Shown: piece by piece, positions 33,987-42,971 of the stretch | Layout of the letters: each line of letters begins with the position of its first letter | Position numbering within the stretch: the first letter of the stretch is position 1 | Assembly: GCA_017936745.1 (NCBI GenBank) | Contig: JAGBEY010000002.1 | Location: forward strand, 1-57,948 | Direction of reading: 5' to 3' | Source: Clostridia bacterium | Lineage (GTDB): Bacteria > Bacillota > Clostridia > UMGS1840 | Length of the DNA: 57,948 nt | Program-made: the position numbers and the translations under genes | Notes under the pieces: model-generated | Database searches by the model: none | The model's input: the letters and a program-made list of their open reading frames with translations, nothing else | What the model was told of the DNA's origin: nothing

Positions 33987-34817
33987 ATGAGTGAAGCTTG
34001 TAATCACGATTGCAGCAGTTGTCAGGAAAACTGTGCACAAAGAGACCCCAAAAGCTTTTTAGAAGCTCCTCACTCCCTGTCGAGCATCAAAAAAGTGATT
34101 GGTGTTGTCAGCGGAAAAGGCGGAGTAGGAAAATCATTGGTGACCTCTCTTATGGCAATCGCCTCACAAAAAAACGGATACCGTACTGCGATACTGGATG
34201 CGGATATCACCGGCCCTTCTATTCCGAAGGTGTTTGGCTTAACTGAAAAAGCATCTGGTGACGATGTGGGAATGTATCCCGTTATCACCAAAACCGGGAT
34301 TCAAACCATCTCCATCAATTCCCTGCTCCCTGATGAAACTGAGCCGGTAGTGTGGCGTGGCCCCGTCATCGGTGGTGCGGTAAAACAGTTCTGGACCGAT
34401 GTAATCTGGAAAGATGTTGATTTTATGTTTATTGATATGCCTCCCGGAACAGGTGACGTTCCTCTTACCGTGTTCCAATCCATTCCCGTAGATGGCATTA
34501 TCATTGTTACCTCTCCTCAGGATTTGGTTTCCATGATTGTGACCAAAGCTGTAAAAATGGCAAGGCTGATGAATATTCCCATTCTCGGTTTAGTTGAAAA
34601 TTACAGCTATCTGGAATGTCCCGACTGCGGAAAGAAGCTGTCTGTTTTTGGGGAAAGTCACATTGATTCTATTGCAAAAGAATTTGATATGAAAGTGTTA
34701 GCCAAGCTTCCCATTCAACCGGAGATTGCTTCTCTTTGTGACAAGGGTGAATTAGAATCGGCAGACCTTTCCTTCTTTTCGGAAATAAAGCCTCTGTTAG
34801 ATAGCATGATTGGATAA
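33987..34817 (+). CDS. mrp: Mrp/ApbC-type Fe-S cluster carrier ATPase
   Basis: A P-loop NTPase that moves [4Fe-4S] clusters to target proteins. The 276 aa hold a deviant Walker A (VVSGKGGVGKSLVTS, about 39-53), ILDADITGPSIPKVFG, FMFIDMPPGTGDVPLTV and VTSPQDLVSMIVTKAV. The bridging CxxC near the C-terminus is YLECPDCGKK. An N-terminal cysteine cluster, Cys5, Cys9, Cys12 and Cys16, resembles the extra cluster site of eukaryotic Nbp35 but with different spacing. Client proteins could include the many Fe-S proteins in this window, which is inference. Confidence 0.93.
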   Translation: MSEACNHDCSSCQENCAQRDPKSFLEAPHSLSSIKKVIGVVSGKGGVGKSLVTSLMAIASQKNGYRTAILDADITGPSIPKVFGLTEKASGDDVGMYPVITKTGIQTISINSLLPDETEPVVWRGPVIGGAVKQFWTDVIWKDVDFMFIDMPPGTGDVPLTVFQSIPVDGIIIVTSPQDLVSMIVTKAVKMARLMNIPILGLVENYSYLECPDCGKKLSVFGESHIDSIAKEFDMKVLAKLPIQPEIASLCDKGELESADLSFFSEIKPLLDSMIG

Positions 34818-34857
34818 AAAAGTCCCAGCGGTAAAACAATGCCGCTGGGATTTTTTT
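34816..34857. terminator. Bidirectional terminator mrp / DUF1846 gene
   Basis: TCCCAGCGG (34823-34831) pairs with CCGCTGGGA (34842-34850), with A6 and T7 flanks. It overlaps the stop codons of both convergent genes. Confidence 0.92.
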
Positions 34858-36325
34858 ACTTATTATATACTGCCTCACAGGTTAAGTTGATGCCTAATTT
34901 TTTGAACACGCTCTCATCCACAGGAGCAAGCAAAACAGAAGAATGTGCCTCAGAGCCTTTTAAAAAGCTTAGCCCCTCCAGCACTTTTTTTGCCACGGGG
35001 TCATTTGCTGCACAAATGGATAATGCAATCAGCGTTTCATCCGTATGAAGCCGTGGATTTTTGCTTCCGAAATGCTTGGTTTTCAATCCTTGCAGCGGCT
35101 CAATAACATCAGGAGAAATGAGATGTGTTTCCTCATCAATTCCCTGAATTTCTTTTAATGCATTTAAAAGTGCTGCACTGGATGCTCCAAGCAAAGCAGA
35201 GGTTTTCCCGGTGACAATACGCCCATCCGGCAAAGCTATGGCACAAGCAGGAGCAGATGTTTCTTCCGCCTTTGTCAGTGCCGCACGAACCACACTGCGA
35301 TCCTCCACGGTTGCCTCAGCCTGCTTCATAATAATTTCCATTTTAGAAATTACATCATCATCCACTTTTCCGTTGATACGGTCCTTTTGAACCTGATAAT
35401 ACCGACGGATGATTTCGTCTTTGGAAGCACGGCAAACCACTTCATCGTTCACAATACAATTGCCTGCCATATTGACACCCATATCTGTGGGTGATTTATA
35501 AGGACTTTCCCCTAAAATTTTTTCAAAAATTGCATTTAAAACAGGAAAAACCTCAATGTCGCGGTTATAATTTACGGTAGTTTCCCCATAAGCATCAAGA
35601 TGGAAAGGGTCAATCATATTCACATCATTTAAATCAACAGTTGCAGCCTCGTAAGCTAAATTCACATGATGCTTCAAAGGCAAATTCCACACGGGAAACG
35701 TTTCAAACTTGGCATAGCCCGCTTTCACCCCGCGCTTGTTTTCGTGATAAAGCTGAGACAGGCAGGTTGCCATTTTTCCGCTGCCGGGACCAGGAGCAGT
35801 TACCACCACGATGGGGCGACTGGTTTCAATAAATTCGTTTTTCCCAAAGCCGGCATCACTTACGATATATTCCACATTAGCGGGATAGCCGGGAATGGGA
35901 TAATGCAGGAATACACGGATGCCCATATTTTCCAGACGTTTTTTAAACATATCCGCGGCAGCCTGACCGCTATATTTTGTAATTACCACACTACCCACCA
36001 AAAGCCCTAAATCCTGAAATGCTTTGATGAGACGGATGGTATCCAAATCATAGGTGATATTATAGTCACTTCTGACCTTATTTTTCACAATATCAATCGC
36101 GCTGATGACAATGACAATTTCCAGCTTGTCTTTCATATTCATCAACATTTTGATTTTACTGTCCGGCTCAAAACCGGGCAGAACTCTGGAGGCATGATAA
36201 TCGTCGAACAGCTTACCGCCCATTTCCAGATACAGCTTATCTCCAAATTTGAGAACACGTTCCCCAATATATTTGGACTGCATTTCAATATACTTTTTAT
36301 TATCGAAACCGATTTGTCTGTTCAT
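34856..36325 (-). CDS. DUF1846 domain protein
   Basis: A 489-aa cytoplasmic protein matching DUF1846 along its length: MNRQIGFDNKKYIEMQSKYI, YLEMGGKLFDDYHASRVLPG, VVTAPGPGSGKMATCLSQLY (a P-loop-like element near 185), KFETFPVWNLPLKHHVNLAY and DMGVNMAGNCIVNDEVVCRA. The family is widespread in Bacillota and structurally known, but I know of no settled function; the glycine-rich segment suggests nucleotide binding. It is monocistronic. Confidence 0.9.
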   Translation of the reverse strand: MNRQIGFDNKKYIEMQSKYIGERVLKFGDKLYLEMGGKLFDDYHASRVLPGFEPDSKIKMLMNMKDKLEIVIVISAIDIVKNKVRSDYNITYDLDTIRLIKAFQDLGLLVGSVVITKYSGQAAADMFKKRLENMGIRVFLHYPIPGYPANVEYIVSDAGFGKNEFIETSRPIVVVTAPGPGSGKMATCLSQLYHENKRGVKAGYAKFETFPVWNLPLKHHVNLAYEAATVDLNDVNMIDPFHLDAYGETTVNYNRDIEVFPVLNAIFEKILGESPYKSPTDMGVNMAGNCIVNDEVVCRASKDEIIRRYYQVQKDRINGKVDDDVISKMEIIMKQAEATVEDRSVVRAALTKAEETSAPACAIALPDGRIVTGKTSALLGASSAALLNALKEIQGIDEETHLISPDVIEPLQGLKTKHFGSKNPRLHTDETLIALSICAANDPVAKKVLEGLSFLKGSEAHSSVLLAPVDESVFKKLGINLTCEAVYNK

Positions 36326-36368
36326 AGATTACCCTCCCTTTTTCCCAGTGTTGATACACAACAGACTT

Positions 36369-36397
36369 ATTATACTATATTCTCCTCGCAAATGCAA
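36369..36397 (-). promoter_or_regulatory. Promoter for the DUF1846 gene
   Basis: On the minus strand TTGCAT (36397-36392), 17 bp, TATAAT (36374-36369). Confidence 0.78.
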
Positions 36398-36427
36398 GCG
36401 AAATTAAACAGTTTTTTACAATTTAAC

Positions 36428-36469
36428 AAAAATACTGCGGCAACAAACTCCATTGCCGCAGTATTTTTT
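36428..36469 (-). terminator. Terminator of the CPA2 antiporter gene
   Basis: AAAAATACTGCGGCAA (36428-36443) pairs with TTGCCGCAGTATTTTT (36453-36469). The stem overlaps the antiporter stop codon and is strong on both strands. Confidence 0.9.
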
Positions 36470-37775
36470 ACTGAATTGATTGTTTTGCTTTTTCGTTCAG
36501 CTTGTGCTGACGGCGATTCTTTACTTCCTCGGACATCGGCTTGATATCTCCGGCAGACAGAAGTGCCTGACGGGTCATCAGAGGACCGACCAATTCGTAA
36601 ATCAAAACGGCAAACAAGGTAATGTTACGCACCAGATTTCCTGCCGTACCGAACACCGGTTCCGCTGCAACAATGGCACACATACCCAGTGCAACCCCTG
36701 CCTGCGGAAACAAGGTAACTCCTAAATACTTCTGAATTTCAGGAGAACATTTGGTGGCTTTGGCACTGATAAATGCACCATAGTATTTTCCCAAACAACG
36801 GAAGAGAATGTATACAATCCCGATGACCACAATTGCCCAGTCGGCAAACACACCCAGCTCCAGCTCTGCACCACTGATCACAAAGAAAAGTGCGAACAAA
36901 GGAGAAGTCCATTTATCTGATTTTTCCATTAAATCGTGAGATAAGGGACAGATATTACAGAACACAGTGCCCAGCATCATACATACCAAAAGAGAAGAAA
37001 ACGCGATATGTACAGGCCCGATATGGAATTCAATCATAGAAAGCGCAACCGTTAAAAATACAAACGTAATCGTCATATTGAGACGGTTGGTGTTGGAGTT
37101 AAACATTTTTTCCAGCTGAGTAAGCACCCATCCCATAAATGCCCCCAAAGCAAGAGAACAAAGGATTTCCAAAAGCGGATTGATAATAATAGAAACATAA
37201 TCAACCGCACCCACAATTACACTTTTTGCAATTCCAAACGATACCGCAAACACAATCAGCCCAACGGCATCATCCAATGCAACAATCGGTAACAGCAAAT
37301 CAGTCAACGGCCCTTTTGCCTTATACTGACGAACCACCATCAGGGTAGCAGCAGGTGCAGTAGCAGTGGCAATAGCCCCAAGAGTAATCGCCTGAGAAAC
37401 AGATAATTTATCCGGCATAATCAAATGCACGATATACAATGCCACATCGACCATAAGTGCAGCAACCAGTGCCTGAACAATCCCAATAATCAAGGCTTGC
37501 TTCCCGGTCTGCTTCAATTCTTCCACACGAAATTCATTTCCGATAGAAAAAGCAATAAACCCGAGGGCAACTTTGGAAATCAATCCCAATGCTTCCACTG
37601 CATTATGGTCCGGGAATCCAAGCCCGGAAATTCCCAATCTGCCGATACAATAAGGACCGATTAAAATTCCGGCAATCAGATACGCGGTAACCGAAGGTAA
37701 TTTCAACGGTTTAAATGCTCTGGTCATCATAAGGCCGACAAACAGTGCTACGGAAACCGACAATAAGATACTCAC
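36468..37775 (-). CDS. CPA2-family cation:proton antiporter
   Basis: A 435-aa membrane protein with 11-13 helices and the Na+/H+ exchanger domain: PLKLPSVTAYLIAGILIGPY, VALGFIAFSIGNEFRVEELK, ITLGAIATATAPAATLMVVR and the ion-binding region LLPIVALDDAVGLIVFAVSF (Asp-Asp near 168). The C-terminal tail is short and basic (RRQHKLNEKAKQSIQ), without a TrkA-N domain, unlike KefB/KefC. Ion specificity is not readable. It is followed upstream by the tRNA-Gln unit. Confidence 0.9.
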   Translation of the reverse strand: MSILLSVSVALFVGLMMTRAFKPLKLPSVTAYLIAGILIGPYCIGRLGISGLGFPDHNAVEALGLISKVALGFIAFSIGNEFRVEELKQTGKQALIIGIVQALVAALMVDVALYIVHLIMPDKLSVSQAITLGAIATATAPAATLMVVRQYKAKGPLTDLLLPIVALDDAVGLIVFAVSFGIAKSVIVGAVDYVSIIINPLLEILCSLALGAFMGWVLTQLEKMFNSNTNRLNMTITFVFLTVALSMIEFHIGPVHIAFSSLLVCMMLGTVFCNICPLSHDLMEKSDKWTSPLFALFFVISGAELELGVFADWAIVVIGIVYILFRCLGKYYGAFISAKATKCSPEIQKYLGVTLFPQAGVALGMCAIVAAEPVFGTAGNLVRNITLFAVLIYELVGPLMTRQALLSAGDIKPMSEEVKNRRQHKLNEKAKQSIQ

Positions 37776-37817
37776 AGTTCATTTCCCCTTTTCAGATAAA
37801 AATTATTGGATTTCATT

Positions 37818-37850
37818 GGAAAAGCGACTTGTCGAAACAAGCCGCTTTCT
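37818..37850 (-). terminator. Terminator of the tRNA-Gln gene
   Basis: On the minus strand AAAGCGGCTTGT and ACAAGTCGCTTTT form a stem around a TTCG loop, directly after the tRNA 3' end. Confidence 0.7.
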
Positions 37851-37852
37851 TT

Positions 37853-37926
37853 TGGCAGCGGGAGAAGGATTCGAACCCTCACAAACAGAGTCAGAGTCTG
37901 TCGTGCTACCCTTACACAATCCCGCT
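37853..37926 (-). tRNA. tRNA-Gln (anticodon CTG), CCA encoded
   Basis: The 74-nt gene folds into a cloverleaf: acceptor AGCGGGA with TCCCGCT, D arm GTGT/GCAC, anticodon stem ACAGA/TCTGT with loop CTCTGAC (anticodon CTG at positions 34-36), T arm GAGGG/CCTTC with TTCGAAT, discriminator G and encoded CCA. CTG reads CAG (Gln). The D loop is short. Confidence 0.93.
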
Positions 37927-37956
37927 AAAAATATTCCAATGTTTTTCACTTGTGAT

Positions 37957-37985
37957 ATTATAACACCACTGTTTCCAATTGTCAA
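37957..37985 (-). promoter_or_regulatory. Perfect SigA promoter for tRNA-Gln
   Basis: On the minus strand TTGACA (37985-37980), 17 bp, TATAAT (37962-37957). Confidence 0.9.
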
Positions 37986-38033
37986 CCTTTTTTTGAAATT
38001 TTTTTCAGATTTTTTTTACACCCCGAAAAGAAA

Positions 38034-38065
38034 AGATTTTCTGCTCATGTTTGGGCAGAAAATCT
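38034..38065 (-). terminator. Terminator of the tagA-to-methyltransferase operon
   Basis: AGATTTTCTGC (38034-38044) pairs with GCAGAAAATCT (38055-38065); on the minus strand TTTTCTTTTC follows. Confidence 0.85.
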
Positions 38066-38073
38066 CACTTCTT

Positions 38074-38865
38074 TTACACTTCTCCACGGATTTCGTCAAT
38101 ATAATCCATACAATATTCGTCATTTCCCAAAAGTGCATTGATGGCACGGTAGCTTTTTTTCATAGAATCGGGAGCCGGGTCCATAATCGCACTGTCCAAC
38201 CCCTGACACATCGCCATTGCCAAAAAAGCAGTATTTAAAATCATACGTTTTGGGAGGCCGAAAGAAATATTGGAAAAACCACCTGTAGTTTTAACATTGG
38301 GAAAAGCTTCCTTCATCAAACGAAGGGTATCTAATACTACTTTTCCGTTTTCGTCTCCCACCGCCAGTGCTTCAACCAACACATCTAAATAAATTCTGTC
38401 CTCAGTTATGCCATTGTCGACTAATTTCTGAATCAGCACTCCGGCAACAGCGACCCGTTCTTCTGCTGTTTTGGGAATGCCCCCCTCCCCAATGGGAAGC
38501 CCAACCACACCAAGTGCCGGATTTTCCTGCAAAACAGGAAGCAACTCGTTGATACGGTCAGTTAAAGTAACCGAATTGATAATCACATTTCTGCCTTCGG
38601 CTTCCTTAATTGCCTCCAGGATAACAGGAACATTGGGAGAATCTATCATAATATCCAGCCGGGAATGCTCTTTCACCAGACGAATTGCATACAGCATAGT
38701 CTCCAGCTCGTTTTCCTGAAGCAGAGCAGTGTTAATATCAATATATGCTGCTCCGGCAGCTTCCTGTGCTTTGATCACATCCACCAGATAGGAATCATTT
38801 TTCGCCTGAAAGGCTTCTAAAACGGATGGAATGGAACTATTTAACTTTTCTGAAATAATCAGCAT
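38074..38865 (-). CDS. Pterin-binding methyltetrahydrofolate methyltransferase (MetH/AcsE-like)
   Basis: A 263-aa TIM-barrel protein of the pterin-binding family: MLIISEKLNSSIPSVLEAF, AAGAAYIDINTALLQENELE, RLDIMIDSPNVPVILEAIKE, VIINSVTLTDRINELLPVL and KTTGGFSNISFGLPKRMILN. Such domains bind methyl-THF and pass the methyl group to a corrinoid protein. Its start lies 3 bp after the homocysteine methyltransferase-MTHFR gene, so the two together supply three of the MetH-related activities. The cobalamin-binding and reactivation domains of MetH are absent from the window. Acetogenesis (AcsE) is the alternative role, but no acs genes are adjacent. Confidence 0.88.
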   Translation of the reverse strand: MLIISEKLNSSIPSVLEAFQAKNDSYLVDVIKAQEAAGAAYIDINTALLQENELETMLYAIRLVKEHSRLDIMIDSPNVPVILEAIKEAEGRNVIINSVTLTDRINELLPVLQENPALGVVGLPIGEGGIPKTAEERVAVAGVLIQKLVDNGITEDRIYLDVLVEALAVGDENGKVVLDTLRLMKEAFPNVKTTGGFSNISFGLPKRMILNTAFLAMAMCQGLDSAIMDPAPDSMKKSYRAINALLGNDEYCMDYIDEIRGEV

Positions 38866-38868
38866 TTT

Positions 38869-40581
38869 TTATCCCTCTTTCTCAAGTTTTCGGATTGCCG
38901 TAAGCAGCTCGGCAACAAGCTCTATTTTTTTCAGTGGCGTCATAATGTAAAAGCCATCTGCTTCATAATACACCGAGCGGATTTTTTCCATGCTGTAGGA
39001 AACCACGGCATGTTTTACCTCCTCCGGCTCTAATTGCTTCAATCTTTCAATCAAGGCTTCGGGAATTTGTATGCCCGAAACCTCATTATTTAAAAAACGC
39101 GCGTTTTTCCATCCGGCTATGGGCAAAATTCCGGCTAAGATATAACAATCAAGCGTTTCTTTGGCTTTTTTAAAATTCTGTGCCGCTTCCTCTGAAAAAA
39201 TGGGCTGAGTAAGCAACACTCTTGCACCGGCAGACAGCTTTTTCTCCGCCCGCTTCAATTCGGCATCAAAATTTTTGGCATTCACATTCAACGCACCGCA
39301 AATCGTATAGGGATTTTGTTGAAACATTTCCTGATTCAATGTAGAAATCAAATTCATCAAAGTATAAGAATTAAACTGAAATACTCCTCCGTGACCGCAG
39401 GCAACCGGATCCCCCGTCACCACCAGAACATTATTCACCGCCTCTATGTTGGCACCAAGCAATGCACTTCGGATTGCGATATCATTTCTATCACGGCAAG
39501 AAAGATGGGGCATGGTTTCAATCCCGATTTCCCGCTTGATTTTCGCAGAAAGCAGCATACTGTCGGCACGGCTTCTCGCCAGAGGAGAATCGGCAACCGT
39601 AATCAGGTCAGCCCCCGCGTTTTTCGCCATTTGTGCAGCATGAAGCAAAAAGGAAGCATCTGCATTCACCGGTGGGTCAACCTCAACTGCCAGAAGTTTT
39701 TTGCCTGACTGAAGCAGCTCCATCATTTGATTGACAGTCACCGAGCCGGTTTCTGTTTTGATTGGATTGACAACATCCCGAACCGGAATTTTACCGTCAA
39801 TCACTTTTCTGAGATGTTCAGGCGTAGTACCGCAGCAACCGCCAACGACCGATACCCCCAATGCTGCAATTTTCAAAAGCTTTTCAGCATAATAGTCCAG
39901 ATTGTTGGAGTATACGGTTCTGCCGTTTACTGATTGGGGATACCCTGCATTAGGCATAGCAGAAAACCGCGGATAATCACTGACATTGAGCTTTGCAATC
40001 AACTGATACAAATGTGCAGGCCCGCACCGACAGTTTAAGCCAACAATATCTGCATCCTTTGCCGCCTGCTCCAACAGTGTTTTGTAAAAATATCCTTTTT
40101 TGGTGTACCCATCCTGAGAAACACTGAAAGAAACCAGTACCGTTGCAGTGGGTGCTTTCTTTCTGAGATACGAAATCACCTCGGGGAGAGGCTCATATTC
40201 CTGCAAGGTTTCAAAGATAAAGTTTCTTCCTCCAAGAGAAAGAAAAATATCCACATTTCTCAGATATTCCTCCCGACTCTGCTCGCTGTCAATGTAACCG
40301 ATATCACAAAATACTTCTGCAGCCGTGTTTTTGGTGGCATCGCAGGCTAACTGATAACCTTTTTTTATGATATCTTGCAGCTGATTTTCGTCACGGGTTA
40401 AGGTAAAATTTGCACCAAAGGTATTGGTTTTAATCGCATTTACCCCCACGTCAAGATACGCCTTATGAATTGCCAGTACCCGCTCGGGATACAGCAAATT
40501 AGCAAGCTCACATGCTTCGCCTGACGAATAGGTTTCATTGTATAAGGTGCCAAATGCACCATCAAAATAAAACAGTTTCAC
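38869..40581 (-). CDS. Homocysteine S-methyltransferase / methylenetetrahydrofolate reductase fusion
   Basis: A 570-aa fusion like Bacillus YitJ. The N-terminal half (1-280) is the homocysteine-binding barrel, with DGAFGTLYNETYSSGEACEL, NAIKTNTFGANFTL and zinc cysteines in VGLNCRCGPAHL and VVGGCCGTTPEHLRK. The C-terminal half (about 300-570) is an MTHFR barrel, with LLAVEVDPPVNADASFLLHA, MPHLSCRDRNDIAIRSALLG, VLVVTGDPVACGHG and a late VLLTQPIFSEEAAQNF. The MTHFR part makes methyl-THF; the other part transfers methyl to homocysteine, giving methionine. It follows ftsK by 17 bp. Confidence 0.92.
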   Translation of the reverse strand: MKLFYFDGAFGTLYNETYSSGEACELANLLYPERVLAIHKAYLDVGVNAIKTNTFGANFTLTRDENQLQDIIKKGYQLACDATKNTAAEVFCDIGYIDSEQSREEYLRNVDIFLSLGGRNFIFETLQEYEPLPEVISYLRKKAPTATVLVSFSVSQDGYTKKGYFYKTLLEQAAKDADIVGLNCRCGPAHLYQLIAKLNVSDYPRFSAMPNAGYPQSVNGRTVYSNNLDYYAEKLLKIAALGVSVVGGCCGTTPEHLRKVIDGKIPVRDVVNPIKTETGSVTVNQMMELLQSGKKLLAVEVDPPVNADASFLLHAAQMAKNAGADLITVADSPLARSRADSMLLSAKIKREIGIETMPHLSCRDRNDIAIRSALLGANIEAVNNVLVVTGDPVACGHGGVFQFNSYTLMNLISTLNQEMFQQNPYTICGALNVNAKNFDAELKRAEKKLSAGARVLLTQPIFSEEAAQNFKKAKETLDCYILAGILPIAGWKNARFLNNEVSGIQIPEALIERLKQLEPEEVKHAVVSYSMEKIRSVYYEADGFYIMTPLKKIELVAELLTAIRKLEKEG

Positions 40582-40598
40582 AAAAGTTCCCTCTGATG

Positions 40599-42956
40599 TT
40601 AAATTCCTTCATTTACTTTCATTTCGTAATATTGCTCTTTGGTAATCAAAACCTGACGGGGCTTACTGCCTTCGGAGGGTCCCACGATACCGCGTTCCTC
40701 CATCTGGTCCACAATTCGTGCCGCTCTGGAATACCCCAGCTTAAACCGCCGCTGCAGCTTGGAAACCGATGCTTCTCCCAAATCCACCACAAATTCAATA
40801 CATTCAGGCAGCATCTGGTCGGCATCCCCTGCATCGTTTGTAGGAGAAGGACCGTCCTTCACACTGCTGGTTTCCACGTGGGAAATAATATCATCATCAT
40901 ACGCAGTCTGGGAGGTCTGTCGCAGGAAGGAAACAATTTTTTCAATTTCCCCATCTGTTACCAACGCCCCCTGCACACGAATGGGCTTGGATTCCCCGAT
41001 GGGAGCATAAAGCATATCCCCTTTTCCCAAAAGCTTTTCTGCACCGCCCATATCTAAAATGGTACGGCTGTCAATCTGAGAAGATACCGCAAAGGCAATA
41101 CGGGAGGGCATATTGGCTTTAATCAGCCCCGTAATAACATCCACAGAGGGACGCTGGGTTGCGATAATCAAATGCATTCCCGCCGCTCTGGCAAGCTGTG
41201 CCAACCGGCAGATGTATTCTTCTACTTCCTTGGGAGACGCCATCATCAAATCCGCAAGCTCGTCTACAATAATCACAATTTTGGGAAGCGGTGATTCTCC
41301 GTTTGCAATCTGATGCTCATTGTAGCTTTCCAGGTCTCTTACATTGGCTTTCTCAAACAAATGGTAGCGGTTGGTCATTTCCATCACCGCCCAGTTCAGT
41401 GCGCCTGCCGCCTTTCTCGGGTCGGTTACAACGGGAATCAGCAGATGAGGAATGCCGTTATATACCGAAAGCTCTACCACCTTCGGGTCGATCATAATCA
41501 TTTTTACTTCTTCCGGACTTGCTTTGTATAAAATGGAAGTAATCAGCGAGTTAATACACACACTCTTACCGGAACCGGTTGAACCTGCAATCAGACAGTG
41601 AGGCATTTTTGCAATATCACCCACCACAGTGGTGCCGGCAATATCTTTCCCCAAGGCAAAAGAAATTTTGGAGGAATGATTTTGAAATTCCGAAGAGGTG
41701 ATAACATCACGAACATAGACGGGCATTACCTTTTTATTTGCAATTTCCACCCCGATTACGCTTTTTCCGGGAACAGGAGCTATACGGATGCCTTTTGCAG
41801 CCATACGAAGTGCAATGTCTTCACTTAAGCCTAAAATCTTAGCAATTTTTACCCCAATCTGAGGACGAATTTCGTATCGGGTAACTGCCGGCCCCTCCTG
41901 CACACTGACTACTTCAGCCTCCACACCGAATTCACGCAGAGTGGAAATCAGCTTGATGGCATTTTGATTCAGTTCTTCCTTAGACATCCCGGTGGGACGG
42001 TTAACCCCCTGGTCCAAAAAGTCAATGGGCGGATAGATATATTCTTTTACTTCCTGCTCTTTTGCTTCATCCAGCTCCTGAGAAACCGATTCCAGCTCCT
42101 GCGCGCTCAGGGCAGGCTGCTTTCTCACTTCCTGACGCGGTGTAACTTCCTCTGTAATTTTCGGAGTTTTTTCCTGGTCTTCATTGGAAGCAAACTTTTC
42201 AATAATCACATCAGCAGGCAGCTTTTCTTCCATTTCAATAGGAATTTCCAGGCGTTGCTTTTTTCGTTCCTTTTCAATTACTTCATCGGACCGCACCGGA
42301 TCTGCTTTTACACCGGGAACACGAAATACCTTGGAGGTTTTCTCCTGACGGAAGGTTTTCTTTAACCATCCCCAAAGCTTTAAAACGATAAAGCTGATGA
42401 TTTCATTAAACATTACAAACAGGCAGAACAAATTTCCCAACACCACCAGGATATTTGCACCGATGTCTCCTAAAAGGGCACGGATCCCCTCTCCCAGATA
42501 AGTCCCGAAAATACCTCCGTTCAAGCTGTTTTGTGCATTGGTAATCAATTCTCCCAAATTTTTCAGGGCAAGACTGTCTACATAGGCATCGCTCAGCAAA
42601 TGACTTCCTGCTGCCACAAACAGCATCAGCACACAGGCTGCAACAATTTTCCCAAGCCCTTCTTTATTTCTCATATACAAAATACTAATTACCAAAAGGT
42701 ACACGCTGATAAAGGGAACGTAATACAAGCCGTCTCCGAACAATGCAGCTAACAGCCACCGGAACCCCACTCCCAGCACACCTGCAACCTCGGTATATAC
42801 ACTTAAAAACATATAAACCAAAATGGCACAACCGCACAAAATCTTCAAAATCAGTGCCAATGCCGGGTCTATTTTCATCTGAATCTGCTGTTTTTTAGCA
42901 CTTCTGGGAGTTTTTTTTGCAGCAGAGCTTCTTTTTGTTGTTTTTTTCGTCGCCAT
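40599..42956 (-). CDS. ftsK: DNA translocase FtsK/SpoIIIE
   Basis: Septal DNA pump that clears chromosome from the division or sporulation septum. The 785-aa protein starts with a basic tail (ATKKTTKRSSAAKKTPRSAK), then four membrane helices (about 35-190), an acidic linker (about 210-310), the motor with Walker A IAGSTGSGKSVCINSLITS (about 455), Walker B PKIVIIVDELADLMMA, and the gamma winged helix (LQRRFKLGYSRAARIVDQME) that reads chromosome polarity sequences. Length is close to SpoIIIE. It is part of a six-gene minus-strand operon. Confidence 0.96.
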   Translation of the reverse strand: MATKKTTKRSSAAKKTPRSAKKQQIQMKIDPALALILKILCGCAILVYMFLSVYTEVAGVLGVGFRWLLAALFGDGLYYVPFISVYLLVISILYMRNKEGLGKIVAACVLMLFVAAGSHLLSDAYVDSLALKNLGELITNAQNSLNGGIFGTYLGEGIRALLGDIGANILVVLGNLFCLFVMFNEIISFIVLKLWGWLKKTFRQEKTSKVFRVPGVKADPVRSDEVIEKERKKQRLEIPIEMEEKLPADVIIEKFASNEDQEKTPKITEEVTPRQEVRKQPALSAQELESVSQELDEAKEQEVKEYIYPPIDFLDQGVNRPTGMSKEELNQNAIKLISTLREFGVEAEVVSVQEGPAVTRYEIRPQIGVKIAKILGLSEDIALRMAAKGIRIAPVPGKSVIGVEIANKKVMPVYVRDVITSSEFQNHSSKISFALGKDIAGTTVVGDIAKMPHCLIAGSTGSGKSVCINSLITSILYKASPEEVKMIMIDPKVVELSVYNGIPHLLIPVVTDPRKAAGALNWAVMEMTNRYHLFEKANVRDLESYNEHQIANGESPLPKIVIIVDELADLMMASPKEVEEYICRLAQLARAAGMHLIIATQRPSVDVITGLIKANMPSRIAFAVSSQIDSRTILDMGGAEKLLGKGDMLYAPIGESKPIRVQGALVTDGEIEKIVSFLRQTSQTAYDDDIISHVETSSVKDGPSPTNDAGDADQMLPECIEFVVDLGEASVSKLQRRFKLGYSRAARIVDQMEERGIVGPSEGSKPRQVLITKEQYYEMKVNEGI

Positions 42957-42971
42957 CTATAATTATCCTTT

